DNA of 5,105 nt from an uncultured Eubacteriales bacterium (GTDB lineage Bacteria; Bacillota_A; Clostridia; Peptostreptococcales; Anaerovoracaceae): assembly GCA_902790885.1 (NCBI GenBank), contig CADATR010000130.1:1-5105 (forward strand), given 5' to 3'. Under the pieces are notes generated by a model. It saw only the letters and a list, made by a program, of their open reading frames with translations, ran no database searches and was not told the DNA's origin. Position numbers and translations under genes: made by a program. Of the stretch, positions 1-5,105 are shown piece after piece; position 1 is the first letter of the stretch; each line of letters starts with the position of its first letter.

Positions 1-1
1 T

Positions 2-607
2 CATCAGGTAGGCGACTGCATCATGCCGAGAGAAGGCGTGTTCGCCGTGGTGATCGAGGGCGGCACTGTAAAGGCAGGCGATACCATCGAGATGATAGAG
101 GCTGCGCCTGACAGGGCATTCACCGCTGCCTGGGTAACGCTTTCCGATAAGGGAGCAGCAGGAGAGCGAGAAGACAAAAGCGGTCCGCTGATAGGCGAGA
201 TACTCACAGAGGCGGGCTATAACGTCATAGAGGGCGTTCTGATACCTGATGAACCGGCTCTGCTCAAGAAGGAGCTCATGAGGCTTGCCGACCAGAGACA
301 GGTGAACGTGATCTTTACGACCGGAGGCACGGGATTCAGCAAACGCGACAGAACGCCTGAGGCAACGAAGGATGTGTGCGACCGCATGACTCCGGGGATC
401 TCCGAAGCGATAAGAGCATATTCCATGACCAAGACTCCAAAGGCCATGCTCTCGAGAGCGACGTCAGGGATGAGAAATGAGACTCTTATCATCAATCTCC
501 CGGGAAGCCCTAAGGCGGTAAGGGAGTGCCTTGAATTCCTGCTTGGTCCGCTTGAGCACGGACTGGAGATCATGCTCGGCCGTGACGGTGAGTGCGCGAG
601 GCCGTAA
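2..607 (+). CDS. MOSC-MogA fusion protein (molybdopterin adenylyltransferase), 5' end missing
   Basis: The last 201 codons of a gene that begins before the window. The frame is open from base 2, so the ATG at 23 is internal: the residues before it (HQVGDCI) run into MPREGVFA, together forming the typical C-terminal end of a MOSC domain (residues about 1-30 of the visible part). After a short linker comes a complete MoaB/Mog domain (about 40-195). It has SDKG (48-51), IPDE with Asp83, TTGGTG (106-111), KRD with Asp116, RTPEAT (117-122) and LPGSPKAV (166-173). Asp83 and Asp116 line up with Asp49 and Asp82 of E. coli MogA, both important for activity. MogA activates molybdopterin with ATP to give adenylyl-molybdopterin, the substrate of MoeA. 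MOSC domains act in cofactor sulfuration or transfer, but the role of this one is unproven. The protein has no visible membrane segment and is presumably cytoplasmic. It precedes the tungstate importer and moeA, which fits cofactor synthesis. Whether more domains lie upstream cannot be seen. Confidence 0.92.
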   Translation, partial: HQVGDCIMPREGVFAVVIEGGTVKAGDTIEMIEAAPDRAFTAAWVTLSDKGAAGEREDKSGPLIGEILTEAGYNVIEGVLIPDEPALLKKELMRLADQRQVNVIFTTGGTGFSKRDRTPEATKDVCDRMTPGISEAIRAYSMTKTPKAMLSRATSGMRNETLIINLPGSPKAVRECLEFLLGPLEHGLEIMLGRDGECARP

Positions 608-655
608 TGCAGATATCGATTGCGTGTCCGCATGGATGCGCTTCAGATAAATAAA

Positions 656-670
656 CAATAACAGTTATTG
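656..670. promoter_or_regulatory. perfect 7-bp inverted repeat, candidate operator
   Basis: CAATAAC-A-GTTATTG is an exact palindrome of 7-bp arms around one central base, sitting 20 nt before the tupA start codon and just ahead of its ribosome binding site. A one-base spacer is too tight for an RNA hairpin of the full length, so a dimeric repressor site is the more natural reading. Oxyanion-dependent repressors of the ModE/TunR type regulate such importers in other bacteria, but this sequence is not a clear match to the E. coli ModE site. The regulator identity is unknown, and chance occurrence in AT-rich DNA is possible. Confidence 0.35.
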
Positions 671-676
671 AAAATC

Positions 677-682
677 AGGAGG
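677..682 (+). promoter_or_regulatory. ribosome binding site of tupA (decides the start)
   Basis: AGGAGG lies 7 nt before the ATG at 690, an ideal distance. The in-frame TTG at 684 is only 1 nt from this site and cannot be served by it, so the ATG at 690 is taken as the start. Confidence 0.85.
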
Positions 683-689
683 ATTGAGG

Positions 690-1562
690 ATGAAGATCAA
701 AAAATTACTGGTGCTTCTGCTGAGCGGAATGATGGTTCTTTCATTTGCTGCGTGCGGCGGAGGACAGAGCGAAGAAGAGGCTGCACCTGTAGAGGAGGAG
801 ACAGGCGGAACACTGATGATGGCTACGACAACAAGCACTGAGGACACAGGACTGCTCGATTATCTGCAGCCGCTCTTCAAGGAGGATACGGGTATCGATC
901 TTCAGTGGACTGCAGTAGGTACAGGCGAAGCCCTCAAGATGGGCGAGGACGGACAGGTCGACATAGTGCTCGTTCACTCCAAGGCAAGTGAAGAGGAATT
1001 CGTCGCCAACGGATTCGGAGTCGAGAGATTCCCTGTAATGTACAACGACTTTGTCGTGGTAGGCCCTATTGAGCCGCTTGAAAAGACTGACGACGTTGCT
1101 GCGTTCTTCGGAGCTCTCAACGATCAGCAGCTTCCGTTCGTATCACGCGGTGATGATTCCGGTACGGACAAGAAGGAAAAGAAGATCTGGGAAGATCTCG
1201 GCATTGATCCTTCCTCTAACCCTAACTACATGGAATCCGGACAGGGCATGGGAGCTACTCTGACCATGGCTAACGAAAAAGAGGCATACTGCCTTACAGA
1301 CAGAGGCACATGGCTCAAGCAGTCGATGGATTCCGAGAACGAATACACTCTCGAGATCATCTGCGAGGGCGGCAAGGAGCTTCTGAACCAGTACGGCGTT
1401 ATCGCTGTAAATCCTGAGAAGTATCCTGAGGTAAACAACGAGGCAGCCAACGCTTTCATCGAGTGGATCACATCCGATAAAGTCCAGAAGCTGATCGCTG
1501 AGTACGGCGTAGAGGAATACGGACAGGCTCTGTTCACACCTAACGCAGGTACTGACAACTAA
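690..1562 (+). CDS. tupA: tungstate ABC transporter, substrate-binding lipoprotein TupA
   Basis: A 290-residue solute-binding protein that captures an oxyanion, probably tungstate, at the outer face of the membrane and delivers it to TupB. Residues 1-21 are a lipoprotein signal peptide: a KIKK basic start, a hydrophobic core, and a lipobox ending FAAC with Cys22 as the lipidation site. An acidic Gly/Glu-rich tether follows (23-40). The mature domain opens with ATTTSTEDTG (45-54), the Thr-Thr-Thr-Ser signature of the TupA family. It continues with VGTGEALKMGEDG (76-88), PVMYNDFVVVGP (115-126), SRGDDSGT (152-159) and YCLTDRGTW (200-208), all typical of TupA and unlike ModA or WtpA. Length is normal for the family. 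Vanadate binders (VupA) are close relatives, so the metal is inferred from family and from the cofactor genes around it. Isoleucine codon use differs strongly from tupB (9 ATC, 2 ATT, 1 ATA), suggesting selection for high expression. An in-frame TTG at 684 would add two residues but lies too close to the ribosome binding site. Confidence 0.93.
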   Translation: MKIKKLLVLLLSGMMVLSFAACGGGQSEEEAAPVEEETGGTLMMATTTSTEDTGLLDYLQPLFKEDTGIDLQWTAVGTGEALKMGEDGQVDIVLVHSKASEEEFVANGFGVERFPVMYNDFVVVGPIEPLEKTDDVAAFFGALNDQQLPFVSRGDDSGTDKKEKKIWEDLGIDPSSNPNYMESGQGMGATLTMANEKEAYCLTDRGTWLKQSMDSENEYTLEIICEGGKELLNQYGVIAVNPEKYPEVNNEAANAFIEWITSDKVQKLIAEYGVEEYGQALFTPNAGTDN

Positions 1563-1564
1563 AA

Positions 1565-2248
1565 ATGGGAGAGTGGCTCAGCGGAGTATTTACGAATCCC
1601 GCTGTGCTGAGCGCCATCAGGGTCACATTTGAGATGGCTTTCTCGTCCACGCTCATATCCGCGGTGCTGGGTGTGGCGATCGGACTGTGGCTTCAGAACC
1701 ACGATTTTACAGGTAAAAAGGCAGTCGTAAGGATAAACAGGACGCTCATGGGAGTGCCGCCTGTCGTAATAGGACTGCTGGTATACCTGCTTACGATGCG
1801 CGGAGGGCCTCTTGGCCCTCTGTCGCTTCTGTTTACGGTCAGAGGGATGGTGCTCGCTCAGGTACTGATCATAACGCCTATTATAAGCGGTATGGTCTTT
1901 TCGTATGCAGAAAGCGCTGTTCCGGCGATACGCGCCTTCGCGAAAACGATGGGCGCAGATAAAAAACAGACAGACAGGCTCATAATAAGCGAGCTCCGCA
2001 ATGAGATATATTTCTGCATCATTACAGGCTTCGGAAGGGCGATAAGCGAAGTGGGCTCTGTCATGCTCGTGGGAGGCAATATAAAGGGCCATACCAGAAC
2101 GATGACCACCATGATCTCGCTTCTTAAGAGCCAGGGCATATATTCTGAGGGCATAGGCCTCGGAGTCCTGCTCCTGATCATGGCGTTCATACTGCAGACA
2201 CTGGGTGACTATGTAAGAAAGGAGCAGATCCGCGATGAGAATTACTGA
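1565..2248 (+). CDS. tupB: tungstate ABC transporter, permease TupB
   Basis: A 227-residue integral membrane subunit that forms the translocation path of the importer. About five hydrophobic segments are visible, near residues 22-43, 60-78, 94-114, 149-170 and 197-215. The cytoplasmic coupling (EAA-type) loop that docks on the ATPase falls at about 124-147 (AFAKTMGADKKQTDRL and following residues), with the conserved Gly at 130. The segment GRAISEVGSVMLVGGNIKG (157-175) is characteristic of TupB-type permeases. The start codon lies 2 nt after the tupA stop. There is no good Shine-Dalgarno sequence at a normal distance (only AGGT about 14 nt upstream), so translation probably depends on ribosomes finishing tupA. 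The next Met (residue 24) lies within the first membrane helix, so the ATG at 1565 is the sensible start. Isoleucine codons are mainly ATA (14 of 23), the reverse of tupA. Confidence 0.92.
   Translation: MGEWLSGVFTNPAVLSAIRVTFEMAFSSTLISAVLGVAIGLWLQNHDFTGKKAVVRINRTLMGVPPVVIGLLVYLLTMRGGPLGPLSLLFTVRGMVLAQVLIITPIISGMVFSYAESAVPAIRAFAKTMGADKKQTDRLIISELRNEIYFCIITGFGRAISEVGSVMLVGGNIKGHTRTMTTMISLLKSQGIYSEGIGLGVLLLIMAFILQTLGDYVRKEQIRDENY
2221..2224 (+). promoter_or_regulatory. ribosome binding site of tupC, inside tupB
   Basis: GGAG, preceded by AAA, lies 10 nt before the tupC ATG at 2235 and within the last codons of tupB. It supports the start that creates the 14-nt overlap. Confidence 0.6.
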
Positions 2249-2867
2249 TCTCCGCAAGAAAATCGGAAAAACGGATCTGTACATAGAAGATCTTAAAATA
2301 GAAAGCGGCCTGATACACGGACTTGTGGGACCGAACGGCTGCGGCAAGACTACGCTGCTCAAGCTCATAATGGGCATCGTGCCGCCTGATTCGGGCACGA
2401 TAGATTATGAAGGCCTGAGCATGACCGACATGACCATGATGAGCCAGCGTCCTTACCTTATGCATAAGAGCGTATATGACAATATAGTCTATCCTCTGAA
2501 GATAAGGGGAGAGCATATCAGCCGCGATGAGGTGGAGGCGCTGATGGAGCGCGCCGGCCTGCTGGATCTTAAGGACCAGTACGCGGGCAGCCTGTCGAGC
2601 GGAGAGAGGCAGAAGCTGTCGTTCATAAGAGCCATAGTTTTCAGACCGAGGATGGTCCTTATGGATGAGACGCTGTCGAATCTCGATGCCGAAAGTGAGG
2701 CCCTGTTCAAGGAGATAATAATGGAAAGGCACCGCGAGGACGGATCCACCTGGCTCATAGTGAGCCATCAGTGGGATGAGATGAATGATCTGTTCGATAA
2801 GGTGCATCATATGGAGAAGGGAAGGATCGTAAAAAATGAAACTTCTCACTGTAGATACGGTAAGTGA
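2235..2867 (+). CDS. tupC: tungstate ABC transporter, ATP-binding protein TupC
   Basis: A 210-residue cytoplasmic ATPase that powers TupB. The motifs are complete and in order: Walker A GPNGCGKTT (32-40), Q-loop Gln71 in MSQRPYL, signature LSSGERQ (120-126), Walker B VLMDE (141-145) with catalytic Glu145, D-loop SNLD (148-151), and switch His178 in VSHQWDE. The signature carries Ser where LSGGQ has its first Gly, a tolerated variation. The protein ends soon after the nucleotide-binding domain. Unlike ModC it has no C-terminal TOBE (molbindin) domain, so feedback inhibition by bound oxyanion at that site is not expected. The start overlaps tupB by 14 nt. The last ten residues (NETSHCRYGK) are encoded in the 32 nt shared with moeA in another frame and look like an unconserved tail. 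Family assignment rests on the tupAB neighbours as much as on sequence, because ABC ATPases look alike. Confidence 0.9.
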   Translation: MRITDLRKKIGKTDLYIEDLKIESGLIHGLVGPNGCGKTTLLKLIMGIVPPDSGTIDYEGLSMTDMTMMSQRPYLMHKSVYDNIVYPLKIRGEHISRDEVEALMERAGLLDLKDQYAGSLSSGERQKLSFIRAIVFRPRMVLMDETLSNLDAESEALFKEIIMERHREDGSTWLIVSHQWDEMNDLFDKVHHMEKGRIVKNETSHCRYGK

Positions 2868-4068
2868 AGCAAGGAAAAAGCTCATGGAACGCTGCGGTGG
2901 ACTGATGCCGGTAACGGAGGATGTCAGTCTCACTGAATCGGCAGGGCGCATCCTTGCTTTAGACATATTTTCGAAAGAAAACATCCCTCCGTACAGGAGG
3001 TCGATAATGGACGGCTACGCTGTACGGAGCTCGGATGTAGGCGCAGCGGGAGACATGATACCTACCATGCTGAAGGTAAGCGGAGAGGTATTGCTTGGCA
3101 CTGACTCATCAGGACTCACCGTTGAGCCCGGATGCTGCGTTTACGTGCCGACGGGCGGATATGTGCCTGACGGCGCTGATGCGGTAGTGATGATCGAGTA
3201 CTGCGAGGCTTTCGTAGACGGAATGCTGGCTGTGTCGAAGTCTGCCGCTCCGGGAGAGAACGTGGTGCAGATAGGAGAGGACGTTGCGGAGGGCAGCCTG
3301 CTTCTTCCAAAGGGGCGTAAACTCAGGCCTCAGGACGTTGGAGTGCTTGCGGCTGCGGGTATCTCTTCGGTACCGGTGATCGTGCCCTGGCGCGTTACGG
3401 TCATATCCACGGGAGACGAGCTTGTGGGACCGGACGAGACGCCGGGCCCGGGGCAGATACGCGATATCAATTCATATACGATAGCTTCGAGAAGCGCAGC
3501 AGAAGGATTCACTGTCGTAAGGATGCTGTCACTGAAAGATGACGGCAGGGCGATCGGAGAAGCGCTAGACGAGGCTAAGGCGGACAGCGATCTGGTCGTC
3601 ATGTCGGGAGGGAGCTCCCAGGGAAAGAAGGACATGTCGGCAGAACTCATAGGCAAGGCTGCTGACAGCGGAGTGCTCACACACGGCATCGCTGCAAAGC
3701 CGGGAAAGCCTACCATCACGGCATATGACAGTGCCAGCAGCACGCTGTACATTGGCCTTCCGGGGCATCCGGCAGCAGCTCTGATGGTATATGAGCAGGT
3801 CCTGATATGGCTGTGGCATGAGTTTACAGGATATGACGGCGGGCTGAAGATAAAAGCAAAGCTTGATACTAATATTCCTGCCGCGCCGGGGCGGATGACA
3901 TTCCAGCTTGTAAGGCTGACAGACGGGGATGAGCCTGAAGCCGTGCCGGTATTTGCCAGATCGGGGATGATATCCCCAATGAGCGCGTCTGACGGATACT
4001 TTGTGATGAGCGAGAACACTGAAGGGATGAGACCGGGAGATACAGTCACAGTACACCTCTGGAGGTAA
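2836..4068 (+). CDS. moeA: molybdopterin molybdenumtransferase MoeA (metal insertase)
   Basis: A 410-residue protein, full length for MoeA (E. coli about 411). MoeA takes adenylyl-molybdopterin from MogA, hydrolyses it and inserts molybdate, or tungstate in W-using organisms, to give the mature cofactor in the cytoplasm. The N-terminal part (1 to about 180) has SIMDGYAVR with Asp59, VPTGGYVPDGADAVVMIE (104-121) and GED (147-149). The central MogA-like domain (about 185-330) has STGDEL (191-196), KDD (234-236), SGGSSQGKKD (257-266), AKPGKP (287-292) and GLPGHP (307-312). A small C-terminal domain follows (about 335-410). The acidic residues needed in E. coli MoeA (Asp59, Glu188, Asp259) have counterparts at Asp59, Glu195 and Asp266, so the enzyme should be active. 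The ATG at 2836 follows a purine-rich AAGGA (2822-2826) by 9 nt and lies inside tupC, coupling metal uptake to insertion. The loop SSQGKKD departs from the more usual SVGxxDY form. Confidence 0.94.
   Translation: MKLLTVDTVSEARKKLMERCGGLMPVTEDVSLTESAGRILALDIFSKENIPPYRRSIMDGYAVRSSDVGAAGDMIPTMLKVSGEVLLGTDSSGLTVEPGCCVYVPTGGYVPDGADAVVMIEYCEAFVDGMLAVSKSAAPGENVVQIGEDVAEGSLLLPKGRKLRPQDVGVLAAAGISSVPVIVPWRVTVISTGDELVGPDETPGPGQIRDINSYTIASRSAAEGFTVVRMLSLKDDGRAIGEALDEAKADSDLVVMSGGSSQGKKDMSAELIGKAADSGVLTHGIAAKPGKPTITAYDSASSTLYIGLPGHPAAALMVYEQVLIWLWHEFTGYDGGLKIKAKLDTNIPAAPGRMTFQLVRLTDGDEPEAVPVFARSGMISPMSASDGYFVMSENTEGMRPGDTVTVHLWR
4061..4065 (+). promoter_or_regulatory. ribosome binding site of the second moeA
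   Basis: GGAGG, part of the last codons of moeA, stands 7 nt before the ATG at 4073. It fixes the start of the second moeA and indicates continuous translation across the 4-nt gap. Confidence 0.8.
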
Positions 4069-4072
4069 CGAT

Positions 4073-5105
4073 ATGAAAAGGAACCTTTATCTTAAGACCA
4101 CGCCTGTTGAGGAGGCGAAGGCGATATACATGGAGGCTCTGGGCGATGCTGCTGAGCCGCGCGCGGAGGTCATAAGCGTGATCGACGCCCTGGGAAGGGT
4201 CACGTCGGAGGCGGTATATGCCAGGTACTCTTCTCCGCTATACAATTCGGCGGCGATGGATGGCATAGCAGTAGTGTCCTCTGCAACGGAGGGCGCTTCA
4301 GAAGCGGCGCCGCTCACACTGAAGCCGGGCGATGACTATAAGATCGTAGACACGGGAGACCCCGTCAAAAGGCCTTACGATGCCGTCATCATGGCCGAGG
4401 ATACGCAGGAGACTGCTGATGGCATGGTGATACGTGCGGCTTCTCACGCCTGGGAGCATGTGAGGCCTGTAGGCGAAGACATAGTAGCCGGCGAGATGAT
4501 ACTTACAAGATGCCACCGCATACGTCCGATAGACATCGGCGTGCTGCTTTCGGGAGGCGTCACGGAGATATCCGTTTACGCTCAGCCGAAAGTAGGGATC
4601 ATACCGACGGGCACCGAGATAGTGGAGCCTTACGAAGATCCGAAGGAAGGGGACATAATCGAATCCAACTCGAGGATGTTCGAGGCCATGGTGCGCGAAA
4701 ACGGCGGCGTGCCGCACAGATATGACATAGTCGGGGATGACTATGAGAAGATAAAGGCGGCCGTGCTGAAGGCGCTGGATGAGAACGACATGGTGCTCGT
4801 GAACGCCGGCTCGAGCGCAGGCACTGAGGACTACACCGTGCACATCCTCAGGGAGATAGGAGAGGTGTTCATCCACGGAGTGGCGATGAAGCCGGGCAAG
4901 CCTGTCATTCTGGCGAAGGCATGCGGCAAGCCGGTTATAGGGATACCGGGCTATCCGGTGTCAGCGTATCTGGCAGTCGAGAGCTTCGTGTGCCCGGTCC
5001 TGAGGTCCTTTACGGGTCTCAGGGAGTCGCACGACCGCAGGATAGAGGCGGTGCTCTCAAGGCGGCTGGTATCTTCGCTCAAGCACAGGGAATATGTGCG
5101 TGTAA
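4073..5105 (+). CDS. second MoeA-like protein, 3' end missing (possibly MoeA-PBP fusion)
   Basis: The first 344 codons of a gene open to the window edge. The sequence is a divergent MoeA. The N-terminal region has NSAAMDGIAV with Asp63, DTGDPVKRPYDAVIMAED (93-110) and RPVGEDI (131-137). The MogA-like domain has IPTGTEI (177-183), VGDD (220-223), NAGSSAGTEDYT (244-255), MKPGKP (272-277) and GIPGYPVS (290-297). Every acidic and Lys/Gly position seen in active MoeA is kept (Asp63, Glu182, Asp253, Lys273, Lys276), so it is likely an active metal insertase, not a decayed copy. It differs from its neighbour at most motif details (MDGIA for MDGYA, TGTEI for TGDEL, NAGSSAG for SGGSSQG), so the pair is an old divergence and not a recent duplication. 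In archaea and Clostridia, MoeA proteins of this second type often carry a C-terminal periplasmic-binding-protein-like domain (COG1910), giving about 620-650 residues. That part would lie beyond the window, so the fusion is inference only. The gene starts 4 nt after moeA and shares its transcript. Confidence 0.9.
   Translation, partial: MKRNLYLKTTPVEEAKAIYMEALGDAAEPRAEVISVIDALGRVTSEAVYARYSSPLYNSAAMDGIAVVSSATEGASEAAPLTLKPGDDYKIVDTGDPVKRPYDAVIMAEDTQETADGMVIRAASHAWEHVRPVGEDIVAGEMILTRCHRIRPIDIGVLLSGGVTEISVYAQPKVGIIPTGTEIVEPYEDPKEGDIIESNSRMFEAMVRENGGVPHRYDIVGDDYEKIKAAVLKALDENDMVLVNAGSSAGTEDYTVHILREIGEVFIHGVAMKPGKPVILAKACGKPVIGIPGYPVSAYLAVESFVCPVLRSFTGLRESHDRRIEAVLSRRLVSSLKHREYVRV

Larger units (their letters stand above)
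608..689 (+). other. intergenic region upstream of tupA
   Basis: This is the only non-coding gap of note in the window. From left to right it holds two overlapping short inverted repeats around CGCAT-GG-ATGCG (629-640), an A-rich stretch (646-658), a perfect 7-bp inverted repeat (656-670) and the tupA ribosome binding site (677-682). A weak promoter could be drawn with TTGCGT (620-625) as the -35 element, but the only -10-like hexamer, GATAAA at 646-651, lies about 20 nt away. That is longer than the ideal 17 nt, so no promoter is called. No hairpin followed by a T-run is present, so read-through from the MOSC-MogA gene is plausible. Confidence 0.6.

Noticed and set aside
621..640. Hairpin or terminator from TGCG-TGTC-CGCA and CGCAT-GG-ATGCG
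   Set aside because: The stems are 4-5 bp, share the same CGCA arm so cannot both form, have very small loops, and are not followed by a T-run. They are too weak to call a terminator.
684..689. TTG start for tupA two codons upstream of the ATG
   Set aside because: It is only 1 nt from AGGAGG, too close for initiation. The ATG at 690 has ideal spacing and gives a normal lipoprotein signal peptide.
608..689. Moco/Wco riboswitch upstream of tupA
   Set aside because: The gap is only 82 nt, shorter than the known Moco RNA motif, and I cannot find its multi-stem architecture. A covariance-model search with the Rfam Moco motif would settle it.
690..1562. Phosphate- or molybdate-binding protein (PstS or ModA) as the identity of tupA
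   Set aside because: The ATTTSTEDTG start and the SRGDDSGT segment are TupA-type, and the neighbouring ATPase lacks the ModC TOBE domain.
1559..2398. Long open frame of 279 codons on the minus strand
   Set aside because: It lies antisense to tupB and the start of tupC. Its translation is rich in His, Tyr, Arg and Ser with no recognisable domain, as expected for the shadow of a codon-biased gene.
2187..2984. Open frame of 265 codons on the minus strand
   Set aside because: It is antisense to tupC, whose ABC motifs are complete, and to the 5' end of moeA. No motif is visible in the antisense product.
3330..4049. Open frame of 239 codons on the minus strand
   Set aside because: It is antisense to the well-conserved core of moeA. 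Its composition is Ser/Pro/Ala-rich and low in information, with no family resemblance.

Overview
The window is a compact, single-strand (+) gene cluster for tungsten/molybdenum cofactor (Moco/Wco) chemistry. It runs in order: the 3' end of a MOSC-MogA fusion gene, tupA, tupB, tupC, moeA, and the first 344 codons of a second, divergent moeA paralogue that runs off the right edge. Moderately GC-rich DNA, strong AGGAGG-type ribosome binding sites, a lipoprotein-type solute-binding protein and the MOSC-MogA fusion suggest an anaerobic Firmicute of the class Clostridia. This taxonomic call is inference from gene style, not from a marker gene.

Layout: 2-607 is the end of the MOSC-MogA protein. 608-689 is the only real intergenic gap (82 nt). 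It holds a perfect 7-bp inverted repeat and the tupA ribosome binding site, and is the only place inside the window for an internal promoter or operator. 690-2867 is the TupABC-type tungstate ABC importer (lipoprotein, permease, ATPase). tupB starts 2 nt after tupA, tupC overlaps tupB by 14 nt, and moeA overlaps tupC by 32 nt. 2836-4068 is a full-length MoeA. 4073 to the window end is a second MoeA-like protein, starting 4 nt after moeA behind a good ribosome binding site. No terminator-like hairpin with a T-run was seen between any of the genes, so tupA to the second moeA is very probably one transcript, possibly continuing from upstream.

How the genes work together: TupA captures the oxyanion (probably tungstate) outside the membrane, and TupB/TupC import it at the cost of ATP. 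The MogA domain adenylylates molybdopterin, and MoeA uses the adenylylated pterin to insert the metal oxyanion. The MOSC domain probably handles or modifies the finished cofactor. Two MoeA proteins beside a tungstate-type importer raise the question of metal-selective insertion. The cluster is recognisable, not a new system. The points most worth checking are the paired MoeA proteins, the possible operator, and the marked codon-usage difference between tupA and tupB.
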